DNA of 64,000 nucleotides, from NCBI RefSeq assembly GCF_039908645.1, contig NZ_CP150917.1, positions 1,770,501-1,834,500 on the forward strand, in the 5' to 3' direction. The notes beneath the pieces were generated by a model. It was not told where the DNA came from, ran no database searches, and was given only the letters and a program-made list of their open reading frames with translations. This DNA comes from Pseudomonas helvetica. Lineage in GTDB: Bacteria; Pseudomonadota; Gammaproteobacteria; Pseudomonadales; Pseudomonadaceae. Positions 36,183 to 47,900 of the stretch are shown piece by piece; position 1 is the first letter of the stretch; each line of letters starts with the position of its first letter. The position numbers and the translations under genes were made by a program.

Positions 36183-36785
36183 ATGTCCAGAATCCAATGC
36201 GCCCGTTGCCTGCGCCCGCAAACTCACTGCCTGTGCCCGTTGATTCCGAGCCTCGACAGCCGCACCCGGGTGCTGCTGTTGCAGCATCCAAGCGAGGTGA
36301 ACCATGCGCTGAACACCGCGCGGCTGGCGGCGTTGGGGCTGAACAATGCCGAGCTGATCGTCGGCGAAGTGTTCGAGGATTTACCGCGTCTGCTGAATCA
36401 ACCGGGTTACCGGGCCCGCTTGTTGTTCCCGGCTGACGATGCGCAACCGTTGCAGGCCTATACGCCTGATGATCAACCGTTGCTGCTGGTGGTGCCGGAC
36501 GGCACCTGGCGCAAAGCGCGCAAGATGCTGCACCTCAATCCATTGCTGGCAGCGTTGCCCCGAGTGACGCTGGCCGAAGGCGCGGTCTCGCGCTATCGCT
36601 TGCGCAAGGCTCCGGGGCCGGGAGCGTTGTCGACGGTGGAGGCGATCGTGCAGGCGTTGCAGGTGCTTGAGGCACCGACGACCTTCGAGCCGCTATTGCG
36701 ACCGTTTGAAGCGCTGATCGAAGGGCAGATTGCGGCGATGGGGGAGGAGACGTACCAGAAAAATCATGGTGGGGCTGATTCATAA
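36183..36785 (+). CDS. tapT: DTW-domain tRNA-uridine aminocarboxypropyltransferase
   Basis: 200 residues starting 12 bp after gbuR. The zinc-type Cys block RIQCARCLRPQTHCLC opens the protein; QHPSEVNHALNTARL, VPDGTWRKARKM (the D-x-T-W signature) and STVEAIVQAL follow. The DTW family transfers the 3-amino-3-carboxypropyl group of SAM to U47 (acp3U47) of tRNAs. No link to the neighbouring catabolic genes is expected. Confidence 0.88.
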   Translation: MSRIQCARCLRPQTHCLCPLIPSLDSRTRVLLLQHPSEVNHALNTARLAALGLNNAELIVGEVFEDLPRLLNQPGYRARLLFPADDAQPLQAYTPDDQPLLLVVPDGTWRKARKMLHLNPLLAALPRVTLAEGAVSRYRLRKAPGPGALSTVEAIVQALQVLEAPTTFEPLLRPFEALIEGQIAAMGEETYQKNHGGADS

Positions 36786-36808
36786 TCAGCAGGTCTACCA
36801 AGTCGCCC

Positions 36809-36832
36809 CCATCGCGAGCTTGCTCGCGATGG
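36809..36832. repeat. REP hairpin CCATCGCGAGC-TTG-CTCGCGATGG
   Basis: Perfect palindrome of the second fluorescens REP type, between convergent tapT and the secretion adaptor gene. Confidence 0.85.
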
Positions 36833-36868
36833 CAATGGACCAATCAAAGCCGATCCCGGTAAAAAAAC

Positions 36869-38224
36869 CTACCTCTCGCGCATCGCTTCGGTGCGGGCCT
36901 TGAGCACCGGTTTGAGCAAGTAATCCAGCACGCTTTTCTCGCCGGTGATGAGGTCCACCGTAGCGACCATCCCCGGGATGATCAGCAGCGGCTTAACGTC
37001 GCCGCCCAAGTGGTTTTTGTCGGTGCGTACCTGAATCAGGTAGAAGCTGTTGCCCTTGTCGTCGGTGATGGTGTCGGCCCCGAGCAGTTCGAGTTTGGCG
37101 CTCAGGCCGCCATAGATCGTGTAGTCGTAGGCGCTGAACTTGACCATGGCTTTCTGGCCAGGATGCAGGAACGCCACGTCTTGCGGGCGGACCTTGGCCT
37201 CGATCAGCAGGTTGTCTTCCAGCGGCACGATTTCCACTATGTCGCTGCCCGGCTGAACCACGCCACCGATGGTGTTGACCTTCAGTTGCTTGATCACCCC
37301 GTGCACCGGCGACACCACCGTGGTGCGGGTGACCTGGTCATCGATGGCAATGCTCGACGCGGTGATTTTCGACAGGTCGGTGCGTTTCTCGTTGAGCTCC
37401 TTGGCGGCGTCCGAGCGAAAGCCTTGCACTGATTCATCGATCTTGCTTTTGATCTCGTTGATCGCCGATTCGGCCCGGGGAATCGCCAGGGTGGTGGCGT
37501 CCAGCGAACCACGGATTTCCACAGCGCTGCGTTTGAGACGAAGCATTTCCACTGGTGACACCGCGCCGGTTCCCACCAGCGGTGCCGACATGTTCATTTC
37601 CTGTTGCAGCAAACCCAGACTGGAACTGAACTGGCCCTGCTTGGAACGAAACTCTGCCAATTCCTGGGTTTTTTGTCGAAGTTGCTCCGTCAGTGTGCGT
37701 TGCTCGCTGGCCAGGCGACGTTGCCGTTGTTCAAACAGCGCGCGCTCGTCTTCAGCCACTTGCGGGGCGTTTGCGATGACCTCGTCAGAAAGCTTGAAAG
37801 GCCGACCCTCGGCTTCGGCAGACAGCCGCTCGACCTTTGCGATCAAAGCAAGGCGATCCGCCTCACTCTCGCCCTTGTTAGACAGAAACCGTGTGTCATC
37901 AAGGCGCAGCAGGGTATCGCCCTTGTTCACGATTTGCCCTTCCCGCACGAATATCTCGGTGACGATACCGCCCTCCAGGTTCTGGATCACCTGAACCTTG
38001 CTGGACGGTATGGCCTTGCCCTCACCCATGGTGACTTCTTGCAGCACGGCGAATTTGGCCCAGACCAGAGCAGTGATGATCAGCGCCGCGGCGATCCATA
38101 CGGTCATCCGTGACCAGCGCGGCGAATCCTGCAGCGATGCTGCGTAGATGTCGGGCATGAATTCGCTTTCTGCGCTTTTGCTGAAGCTATTGAAATAGCC
38201 GCGTGAACCTTGTGACGCAGACAT
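36869..38224 (-). CDS. HlyD/LapC-type type I secretion membrane-fusion adaptor
   Basis: 451 residues: short cytoplasmic N-terminus, one transmembrane helix (about residues 40-63, WIAAALIITALVWAKFAVL), lipoyl-type half (QVIQNLEGGIVTEIFVREGQIVNKGDTLLRLDD), a long coiled-coil hairpin (about 130-290), and the closing HlyD domain (VHGVIKQLKVNTIGGVVQPG ... VKVRPQDVAFLHPGQKAMVKFSAYDY-type). It links the ABC transporter with the outer-membrane channel. Nine bases behind the ABC gene, third gene of the minus-strand operon. The likely cargo is the adhesin at 41980. Confidence 0.9.
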   Translation of the reverse strand: MSASQGSRGYFNSFSKSAESEFMPDIYAASLQDSPRWSRMTVWIAAALIITALVWAKFAVLQEVTMGEGKAIPSSKVQVIQNLEGGIVTEIFVREGQIVNKGDTLLRLDDTRFLSNKGESEADRLALIAKVERLSAEAEGRPFKLSDEVIANAPQVAEDERALFEQRQRRLASEQRTLTEQLRQKTQELAEFRSKQGQFSSSLGLLQQEMNMSAPLVGTGAVSPVEMLRLKRSAVEIRGSLDATTLAIPRAESAINEIKSKIDESVQGFRSDAAKELNEKRTDLSKITASSIAIDDQVTRTTVVSPVHGVIKQLKVNTIGGVVQPGSDIVEIVPLEDNLLIEAKVRPQDVAFLHPGQKAMVKFSAYDYTIYGGLSAKLELLGADTITDDKGNSFYLIQVRTDKNHLGGDVKPLLIIPGMVATVDLITGEKSVLDYLLKPVLKARTEAMRER

Positions 38225-38233
38225 AGGCGACTC

Positions 38234-40393
38234 CTAGACAGCCACAGAGCCGACACGGCCCTTGCGCAGTGCATCGATGACCGCTTCTTTCGGACCGTCG
38301 GCGACGATCCGGCCGTTGTCCAGCACTACCAGACGGTCCACCAGGCTGAGCATCGAGGTACGGTGGGTGACCAGCAGCAAGGTTTTACCCTGAACCCACT
38401 TATGCAGGCGTTGGCGCAGAACTTCTTCGCTGCTGTTGTCCATGGCGCTGGTGGGTTCGTCGAGCAACATGATCGGCGGGTCGAGCAATAATGCTCGGGC
38501 CAGCAGCACCGCCTGACGCTGGCCGCCGGACAGCAACTGGCCGCGCTCACCAACAGGCCGATCAAAGCCTTGCGGGTGCTGGCGGGCGAGGTCGGTGACA
38601 CCGGTCAGTTCGGCCACTTCGAGCATCCGCGAGTCGCTGATATAGCGGGCGCCGAGGGTCAGGTTGTCCCGCAGGCTCCCGGCCAGTAGCGGAAGGTCGT
38701 GGGCGACATAACCGATTTGCTGGCGCAGGTCGGCGACGTCCAGTTGCCTCAGGTCCAGACCATCGAGCAGCAGTTGGCCTTCTTCCGGTGCATAGAAACC
38801 CATCACCAACCGCGTCAGGGTGCTTTTTCCCGAGCCGCTGCGGCCGATGACACCGATCCGTTCGCCGGGTTTTACACTGAAGCTGACGTTGGAAAGCGCC
38901 GGGGAGTTTTGCCCGTTGTAGTGGAAGGTTACGCCGCTGACGTCCAGTGCACCCAGCAGCTGCGTGCGCTCAAGTGGCCGCTGTTTGGCATCGCGTTCTT
39001 GTGGCAGGGACATCAGCGTATCGGTGCTGCGCATGGTCAGTTGGGCTTGTTGGTAGCGGGTGATCAGCCCGGCGATTTGCCCCAACGGTGCGAGGACGCG
39101 GCTGCCGAGCATGTAGGTCGCCACCAGGGCGCCGACGCTGAGGTTACTGGCGATGATGCTGTAGACGCCGGCGACGATGGTCGCCATGCCGGAGAACTGC
39201 TGGATGAACTGTGTGCCGTTGGTGACCAGCGCCGACAGGTGGCGGGCATGGCTGTCGAGGCGGGTGAGGGCGCCGTGGGTGCTTTCCCATTTGTGCTGGC
39301 GTTCGCTTTCGGCACTACAGGCCTTGAGGGTTTCCAGGCTGCCGAGGGTTTCGATCAGCAGTGCCTGGCGTTCGGCGCCAAGCGCCAGACTCTTGCGGAC
39401 CGTGTCGCGCAGGCGGATCTGGACCATCATCGCGAAGAGGATAGTGATCGGGAACGCCAGCAATGGGATGACCACCAGCCAGCCACCGAGCAGGCCGATC
39501 ACCACCAGCATCAGCACCGTAAACGGCAGGTCGATCAGGCTGGTCAGGGTCACGGCGGTGAGAAACTCGCGCAGCCCCTGGAAGTCGTGGATGCTTTGGG
39601 CAAAACCGCCAATGGTTGCCGGTCGCGCTTTCATCGACATGCCGGTGATACGTTCGAACAAAGTCGCGGAAAGGATCACGTCGGTTGTTTTCCCGGCGGT
39701 GTCCAGCAAATGCGCGCGTACGATCCGCAGCACCAGTTCAAAACCGGTACCGATCAACAGCCCAATAGCCAGCACCCACAAGGTCGAGGTGGCCTGGTTC
39801 GGCACCACCCGGTCGTAGGTCTGCATTACAAACAGCGGAACCATCAGCCCCAGCAGGTTAATCAGGAGACTCGCCAGAATTGCATCGCTGTAGAGCCAGC
39901 GCGACAGCTTCAAGGTGTCGCGAAACCAGGCCTCGACGCGCGGCACCAGCGGTGAGCGCAAGTCTTCGAGCTCATGCCGTGGCCGGGCGAATAACGCCTG
40001 GCCACTGTATTCCTCGGCCAGTTCTTCACGGCTGACCCATTGTTCACCGCCCTCGGCCTCGCTAGGCAGAATCAGCGCCTTGCCATCGTCGCCCCAGCGC
40101 CGCAAGACCGCGCAGCGGCCATTCTTGAGGATCAGCATCACCGGCAGGTTGAGCGTTGATATCGACGCCAGTTCACGCCGCAGCAATCGCGCCTGCAAAC
40201 TGGCCCGCGCCGCTGCACGGGGCAGCAGCTCCAGGCTCATGCGTTGCCTGGCCAGTGGCAGCCCGGCACTGAGGCTGGCCCGGCTGACGGTGCAGTCGTG
40301 CAGCTTGCAGAGGATCAACAAACCATCCAACAGCGGATCATCAAAGCTCAGACGTGGATCAGCGCCATTGTTGCCGGGTTCCATGCTGGTCAA
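38234..40393 (-). CDS. LapB-type type I secretion ABC transporter (permease/ATPase)
   Basis: 719 residues: N-terminal degenerate C39-like domain (1-140) lacking the catalytic Cys, as in exporters of RTX adhesins; membrane domain with about six helices (165-450); nucleotide-binding domain with Walker A GRSGSGKST, signature LSGGQRQAVLLARAL, Walker B IMLLDEPTS and switch His in VTHRTSM. Energy source of a type I system for large adhesins. Operon with the adaptor (9 bp) and the deleted outer-membrane gene (18 bp upstream). Confidence 0.92.
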   Translation of the reverse strand: MTSMEPGNNGADPRLSFDDPLLDGLLILCKLHDCTVSRASLSAGLPLARQRMSLELLPRAAARASLQARLLRRELASISTLNLPVMLILKNGRCAVLRRWGDDGKALILPSEAEGGEQWVSREELAEEYSGQALFARPRHELEDLRSPLVPRVEAWFRDTLKLSRWLYSDAILASLLINLLGLMVPLFVMQTYDRVVPNQATSTLWVLAIGLLIGTGFELVLRIVRAHLLDTAGKTTDVILSATLFERITGMSMKARPATIGGFAQSIHDFQGLREFLTAVTLTSLIDLPFTVLMLVVIGLLGGWLVVIPLLAFPITILFAMMVQIRLRDTVRKSLALGAERQALLIETLGSLETLKACSAESERQHKWESTHGALTRLDSHARHLSALVTNGTQFIQQFSGMATIVAGVYSIIASNLSVGALVATYMLGSRVLAPLGQIAGLITRYQQAQLTMRSTDTLMSLPQERDAKQRPLERTQLLGALDVSGVTFHYNGQNSPALSNVSFSVKPGERIGVIGRSGSGKSTLTRLVMGFYAPEEGQLLLDGLDLRQLDVADLRQQIGYVAHDLPLLAGSLRDNLTLGARYISDSRMLEVAELTGVTDLARQHPQGFDRPVGERGQLLSGGQRQAVLLARALLLDPPIMLLDEPTSAMDNSSEEVLRQRLHKWVQGKTLLLVTHRTSMLSLVDRLVVLDNGRIVADGPKEAVIDALRKGRVGSVAV

Positions 40394-40411
40394 ATCGATC
40401 TCTCCAGTGAG

Positions 40412-40790
40412 CTATCTCATTTCAGGCAAACGGGCTTCGCTCTTCACTTCGGTCTGGGCGATCGCTTCCGCCGGCACCACGACTTTTTCCCTGGTCAATA
40501 ATTCACCCATGTTCGCCAACACTCGGTACATGGAGAACTCCTTGCTGTAACGCACTTCGGTGTAGCGGCGATTGGCGTTGTACAGCTCGTTTTCACTGTC
40601 CAGCAGGTCGAGCAGGGTCCGTTGGCCAAGGCCGAACGGGTCCTGGTAGGCCGTACGTACCCGGGTGGTTGTCCAGTGTGCTTTGAATCGCTTCGCTCAG
40701 TGGCATGGCCTGGGTCTGATGTGAACAAGCCGTGGCCAATAAAATCGCGCAGCAGAGGGGTTCGAAACGGCCATAGTCCCTGATCCTGAT
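40412..40790 (-). pseudogene. TolC/LapE-type outer-membrane channel gene with a ~1 kb internal deletion
   Basis: From the right: a signal-peptide-like start (PLCCAILLATACSHQTQA) and the first mature residues MPLSEAIQSTLDNHPG, then at about 40660 a jump, out of frame, to the TolC end: VRTAYQDPFGLGQRTLLDLLDSENELYNANRRY, VRYSKEFSMYRVLANMGELL, stop TAG at 40412. Both ends are typical of TolC-family exporters of adhesins; about 320 of about 450 residues are gone and no ATG stands at the expected start. The product cannot form a channel, so the ABC/adaptor pair would need another TolC/LapE homologue. Confidence 0.8.
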
Positions 40791-40909
40791 GGTGCTTATC
40801 AGTCGCCAAATAATTGGCGAGATTTATAGGTCAAGCTGTTTCAGGCTTGTAACAGAGAGCTAAGAACATCTTGGAGAGAAACCAAGAGGAATTTCTCATA
40901 AGGCCTATG

Positions 40910-41080
40910 TCAAAAAAAGCTAATGCGCTCTGCTAAATCCAGTACATCGTTCAAACCGAAGACCCTTGGTTTATAAGCTTTAGAGAACTTTGGCGGTCTG
41001 AAGGAGCGCTCAATCACTTTTTCAACATAGGGCGGGGAAGTGGTGGAGGGGATGGAACGGCGCGTTTTCTTGAATGGCAT
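40910..41080 (-). CDS. Hypothetical small basic protein
   Basis: 56 residues from ATG 41080: MPFKKTRRSIPSTTSPPYVE, then KVIERSFRPPKF and a helical end NDVLDLAERISFF. The composition looks protein-like, but the ribosome site is weak and no family is known to me. A longer frame to 41404 reads through GC-rich DNA of doubtful coding quality. It may be a remnant. Confidence 0.35.
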   Translation of the reverse strand: MPFKKTRRSIPSTTSPPYVEKVIERSFRPPKFSKAYKPRVFGLNDVLDLAERISFF

Positions 41081-41979
41081 TTTTTTTGACACTCTTCTCG
41101 AGAAATCTTGACGCTGCTTACGCAGGAGGGGGTGTCCTGACGAGAAGTTGATTTCATTCCGTTTTACCCCGGCAGAAACAACCAGCCTGCGAGGGCCATG
41201 TGGGGCGAGAAGATGGCAACGGAGCGCAGTTTGCGCTGAGCCAGGTAACTGCAGTGCGAACAGGCAGAAGAACCTGCGTCGATACAGACTCAGCCAGCCC
41301 ACACCCCATTTGGGTTTCAGCTCATTTGAGCCGCGCCAGTGTTGAGTGACCATGGCCCTCTCGGCCCTTTTTTTGCCAAAAATAGACCGCCAAAATATCG
41401 ACACTTAAGTGTCCGCTTGTCGGAATATTGGCGCTTTTCACCTTTCCCTTCGGGTAGCGCCTTTACAAGGTCTGACCCGACAGCTAGACAAATATCAACC
41501 TGATATCAGGAAAGACCGTCTCCTTGACGCAGTGATATCCCAAGGCACGGCCCCCCACCCAGCCATTATTTCAGGAGTCCCTTCCACATGGGTGCTCTCG
41601 GTTTATTGCGTGCCATGCGCAGCGCAGTCCCAGGCTTGGTCCCACGTTCGCCCAACCTGTCTTGCGCGTTCCTCAAGCGCGGCGAGCTTCTCCACCTTCG
41701 CGATACCGGCGCCCCTCTGCCGGCAGCGCCCATCCAGTCAGGCCCGGCAGTCGGCTGCCCAGCTGGCCGACGATGTCTGGCGACCGTCTCGTACCGCTCC
41801 CGAACAACCTGAGCGGTACAAAAACGGGACTTCGTCCCCATCGCCTCACAGACATCGGATGACGACATCGTGAATGGACAGAACACTGCGCCGGTTTGCT
41901 CCAGCAAAGAAGAGTCCGTTTTGTGGCTGTTAGCAGTCCGTAGCGATTTTTAAAGAACTGGCATTCTCGGGAGTAAGAC
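41081..41979. other. Gene-poor 0.9 kb leader upstream of the giant adhesin
   Basis: No frame here has convincing codon use with a ribosome site: 41409-41873 and 41588-41812 overlap each other and read as low-quality composition. It presumably contains the adhesin promoter and a long 5' leader. ATCAACCTGATATCAGG at 41495 is a small inverted repeat. Nothing else could be recognised. Confidence 0.5.
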
Positions 41980-44900
41980 ATGGCTACCACCACTACCAGC
42001 GGCGGAACCGTTACTTCGTTTTCCAACACCCCGCAGGCGACGGATGACATCTTCACTACTGGTGTTATTGGCACGGGCAGCGCGACCATCACTGAAGATC
42101 TGCAGGGGGTCGTGTATCTGGACGTCATGTCCAATGATCTGGGCGGCAACGCGAAAACGCTCTGGTCGCTTGATGACGCGCTCAGCGCTTCCACTGCGAC
42201 CAAGATCTATGCCCCCGCCGACCTCCTGACCCAAGACACGAGCAGAATTGAGGCGCTTGATCCGCTCAGTGGTGACCACAGTCGCCAGGGTGCCAAGATC
42301 TGGATCACCCAGGATGGCAGGGTCGGCTACGATGCCGCTACTTTGTCGGATGCTTTCAAGGTACAACTCCAGGCGCTTGCTGTCGGCGAGTCCCTGACGG
42401 ACAGCTTTACCTATGCGATTCGTCTCGGCAACGGCACGCTCAGTTGGGCCACTGCGACCGTGCAGTTTGCGGGGCGCAATGACGCTCCGGTGGTGACTGG
42501 CACAGTAACCGGTAATGCCGATGAGGACGGGCATGCTGTCACGTTGAACGCGCTAGCACACACCTCAGACGTCGATCATGGCACTACACTTTCTGTCGTT
42601 AACCTCCCGGCTTCCCTACCAGCCGGCGTGAGCTATGACGCGATAACGCATTCTTTCACGCTTGACCCGACGAACGCGGCCTACCAACACCTCGCAGCAG
42701 GCGAGCCGATGACGGTGACGGTGAGCTTTGGCGTTACCGACGGCATCGCCACGACTCCCGGGTCGATGTCATGGTTGATCACCGGCACCAACGACGGTCC
42801 GGTAGCGGTGGCCGATGTCGCCGCCGGCATGGAAAGCCAGACCCTGAGCATCAACGTGCTGACCAACGATACCGATGTCGACGACGGTCACCTGTTCACG
42901 CTGAACTCGGCCAGCGCGCCGGCAAACAAGGGCACGGCCAGCGTGGTCGGCAACCAGCTCGTATTCAATCCGGGAGCCGACTTTGATCATCTGGCGCAGG
43001 GCGTGGTCGAGCACGTGACGCTCACTTACCAGATGCAGGACGAACACGGCGCGCTCTCGAGTTCCACGGTGGACGTGACCATCACCGGCACCAACGACGC
43101 GCCGGTGGCGGTGGCCGATGTCGCCGCTGGTACGGAAAACCAGACCCTGAGCATCAACGTGCTGACCAACGACACCGATGTTGACGACGGCCACCTGTTC
43201 ACGTTGAACTCGGCCAGCGCGCCGGCAAACAAAGGCAGTGCCAGCGTGGTCGGCAACCAGCTGGTGTTCACCCCCGGAACTGACTTCGATCATCTGGCGC
43301 AAGGCGTGGTCGAGCACGTGACGCTCACTTACCAGATGCAGGATGAACACGGGGCGCTCTCGAGCTCCACAGTGGACGTGACGATCACCGGCACCAACGA
43401 CGCGCCGGTAGCGGTGGCCGATACGGCCGCCGGTACGGAAAACCAGACCCTGAGCATCAACGTGCTGGCCAACGACACCGATGTTGACGACGGCCACCTG
43501 TTCACGTTGAACTCGGCCAGCGCGCCGGCAAACAAAGGCAGTGCCAGCGTGGTCGGCAACCAGCTGGTGTTCAACCCGGGGGCTGATTTCGACCACCTGG
43601 CGCAGGGTGTGGTCGAACACGTGACGCTCAGTTACCAGATGCAGGACCAGTACGGGGCACTCTCGAGTTCCACGGTGGACGTGACCATCACCGGCACCAA
43701 CGACGCACCGGTGGCGGTGGCCGATACGGCCGCCGGCACGGAGAACCAGACCCTGACCATCAACGTGCTGGCCAACGACACCGACGCTGACGACGGCCAC
43801 CTGTTCACGCTGAACTCGGCCAGCGCGCCGGCAAACAAGGGCACGGCCAGCGTGGTCGGCAACCAGTTGCAGTTCAACCCGGGGGCTGATTTCGACCACC
43901 TGGCGCAGGGTGTGGTCGAACACGTGACGCTCACTTACCAGATGCAGGACCAGTACGGGGCGCTCTCGAGTTCCACGGTGGACGTGACCATCACCGGCAC
44001 CAACGACGCACCGGTGGCGGTGGCCGATACGTTCGCCGGCACGGAGAACCAGACCCTGACCATCAACGTGCTGGCCAACGACACCGACGCTGACGACGGC
44101 CACCTGTTCACGCTGAACTCGGCCAGCGCGCCGGCAAACAAGGGCACGGCCAGCGTGGTCGGCAACCAGTTGTTGTTCACCCCGGGGGCTGATTTCGACC
44201 ACCTGGCGCAGGGTGTGGTCGAACACGTGACGCTCAGTTACCAGATGCAGGACCAGTACGGGGCACTCTCGAGTTCCACGGTGGACGTGACCATCACCGG
44301 CACCAACGACGCACCGGTGGCGGTGGCCGATACGGCCGCCGGCACGGAGAACCAGACCCTGAGCATCGACGTGCTGGGCAATGACACCGACGTCGACGAT
44401 GGTCATGCATTCACCTTGGTCAGCGCCAGCGCGCCAATCGGCCAAGGCAGTGCCAGCGTGGTCGGCAACCAGTTGTTGTTCACCCCCGGAAGCGATTTTG
44501 ATCATCTGGCGCAAGGCGCCACGGCCAGTGTCACACTCAGCTACACCATGACCGACGAGCATGGCGCGATCTCGACCAGCAGCGTAGATGTAACCATCAC
44601 CGGCACCAACGACGCGCCGGTGGCAGTGGCCGATACGGCCGCCGGTACGGAAAACCAGACCCTGACCATCGATGTGCTGGGCAACGACACCGATGTCGAC
44701 GACGGCCACCTGTTCACGCTGAACTCGGCCAGCGCGCCGGCAAACAAGGGTACAGCCAGCGTGGTCGACAACCAGCTGGTGTTCACCCCGGGAAGTGATT
44801 TCGACCATCTGGCGCAGGGCGTGGTCGAGCACGTGACGCTCACTTACCAGATGCAGGACCAGTACGGAGCGCTCTCAAGCTCCACGGTGGACGTGACGAT

Positions 44901-47900
44901 CACCGGCACCAACGACGCGCCGGTAGCGGTGGCCGATACGGCCGCCGGTACGGAAAACCAGACCCTGAGCATCGACGTGCTGGCCAACGACACCGACGTC
45001 GACGACGGCCACCTGTTCACGCTGAACTCGGCCAGCGCGCCGGCAAACAAGGGTACAGCCAGCGTGGTCGACAACCAGCTGGTGTTCACCCCGGGAAGTG
45101 ATTTCGACCATCTGGCGCAGGGCGTGGTCGAGCACGTGACGCTCACTTACCAGATGCAGGACCAGTACGGAGCGCTCTCAAGCTCCACGGTGGACGTGAC
45201 GATCACCGGCACCAACGACGCGCCGGTAGCGGTGGCCGATACGGCCGCCGGTACGGAAAACCAGACCCTGAGCATCAACGTGCTGGCCAACGACACCGAC
45301 GTCGACGACGGCCATGCATTCACCTTGGTCAGCGCCAGTGCGCCAATTGGTCAAGGCAGTGCCAGCGTCACGGGCAACCAGTTGCAGTTCAATCCGGGAA
45401 GTGATTTTGATCACCTGGCACAAGGGGTGGTCGAGCACGTGACGCTCACTTACCAGATGCTGGATCAGTACGGGGCGCTCTCGAGTTCTACGGTGGACGT
45501 GACCATCACCGGCACCAACGACGGTCCGGTAGCAGTGGCCGATGTCGCTGCCGGTACGGAAAACCAGACCCTGACCATCAACGTGCTGGCCAACGACACC
45601 GATGTCGACGACGGCCACCTGTTCACACTGAACTCGGCCAGCGCGCCGGCAAACAAGGGCACGGCCAGCGTGGTCGGCAACCAGCTGCTGTTCAACCCCG
45701 GAACTGACTTCGACCACCTGGCGCAAGGGGTGGTCGAACACGTGACGCTCACTTACCAGATGCAGGACCAGTACGGGGCGCTCTCGAGTTCCACGGTGGA
45801 TGTGACGATCACCGGTACCAACGACGCGCCGGTAGCGGTGGCCGATGTCGCCGCCGGTACGGAAAACCAGACCCTGAGCATCGACGTGTTGGCCAACGAC
45901 ACCGACGTCGACGACGGCCATGCATTCACCTTGGTCAGCGCCAGTGCGCCAATTGGTCAAGGCAGTGCCAGCGTCACGGGCAACCAGTTGCAGTTCAATC
46001 CGGGAAGTGATTTTGATCACCTGGCACAAGGGGTGGTCGAGCACGTGACGCTCACTTACCAGATGCAGGACCAGTACGGAGCGCTCTCAAGCTCCACGGT
46101 GGACGTGACGATCACCGGCACCAACGACGCACCGGTGGCGGTGGCCGATACGGCCGCCGGTACGGAAAACCAGACCCTGAGCATCAACGTGCTGGGCAAC
46201 GATACCGATGTCGACGACGGTCACCTGTTCACGCTGAACTCGGCCAGCGCGCCGGCAAACAAAGGCACGGCCAGCGTGGTCGGCAACCAGCTGCTGTTCA
46301 CCCCAGGAACTGACTTCGACCACCTGGCGCAAGGGGTGGTCGAGCACGTGACGCTCAATTACCAGATGCAGGATGAACACGGCGCGCTCTCGAGTTCCAC
46401 GGTGGACGTGACCATCACCGGCACCAATGACGCGCCGGTAGCGGTGGCCGATGTCGCCGCCGGTACGGAAAACCAGACCCTGAGCATCGACGTGCTGGCC
46501 AACGACACCGATGTCGATGACGGCCACCTGTTCACGCTGAACTCGGCCAGTGCGCCGGCAAGCAAGGGCACGGCCAGCGTGGTCGGCAACCAGCTGGTGT
46601 TCAATCCGGGGAGCGACTTCGATCATCTGGCGCAAGGGGTGGTCGAGCATGTGACGCTCAGTTACCAGATGCAGGATGAACACGGCGCGCTCTCGAGTTC
46701 CACGGTGGACGTGACGATCACCGGCACCAACGACGCGCCGGTGGCGGTGGCCGATACGGCCGCCGGTACGGAAAACCAGACCCTGAGCATCAACGTGCTG
46801 GCCAACGACACCGATGTCGACGACGGTCACGCGTTCACGCTGAACTCGGCCAGCGCGCCGGCAAACAAGGGCACGGCCAGCGTGGTCGGCAACCAGTTGC
46901 AGTTCAACCCGGGGGCTGATTTCGACCACCTGGCGCAGGGTGTGGTCGAACACGTGACACTCAGTTACCAGATGCAGGACCAGTACGGGGCACTCTCGAG
47001 TTCCACGGTGGACGTGACGATCACCGGCACCAATGACGCGCCGGTGGCGGTGGCCGATACGGCCGCCGGTACGGAAAACCAGACCCTGAGCATCGACGTG
47101 CTGGCCAATGACACCGATGTCGACGACGGTCACGCGTTCACCTTGGTCAGCGCCAGTGCGCCAATCGGCCAAGGCAGTGCCAGCGTGGTCGGCAACCAGT
47201 TGCAGTTCAATCCGGGAAGCGATTTTGATCATTTGGCGCAGGGCGCCACGGCCAGCGTCACGCTCAGCTACACCATGACCGACGAGCACGGTGCAATCTC
47301 GACCAGCAGCGTAGACGTGACCATCACCGGTACCAACGACGCGCCGGTAGCGGTGGCCGATGTCGCCGCCGGTACGGAAAACCAGACCCTGAGCATCGAC
47401 GTGTTGGCCAACGACACCGACGTCGACGACGGCCATGCATTCACCTTGGTCAGCGCCAGTGCGCCAATTGGTCAAGGCAGTGCCAGCGTCACGGGCAACC
47501 AGTTGCAGTTCAATCCGGGAAGTGATTTTGATCACCTGGCACAAGGGGTGGTCGAGCACGTGACGCTCACTTACCAGATGCAGGACCAGTACGGAGCGCT
47601 CTCAAGCTCCACGGTGGACGTGACGATCACCGGCACCAACGACGCACCGGTGGCGGTGGCCGATACGGCCGCCGGTACGGAAAACCAGACCCTGACCATT
47701 GACGTGCTGGCCAACGACACCGACGTCGACGACGGACATGCATTCACCTTGGTCAGCGCCAGTGCACCGGCAAACCAGGGCAGTGCCAGCGTCGCGGGCA
47801 ACCAGTTGCAGTTCAATCCGGGGACTGACTTCGATCATCTGGCGCAAGGCGCCACGGCCAGTGTCACACTCAGCTACACCATGACCGACGAGCATGGCGC

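Noticed and set aside
41409-41873. 154-codon plus frame before the adhesin
   Set aside because: Ser/Pro/Arg-rich random-like composition, overlapped by two other frames, no ribosome site.
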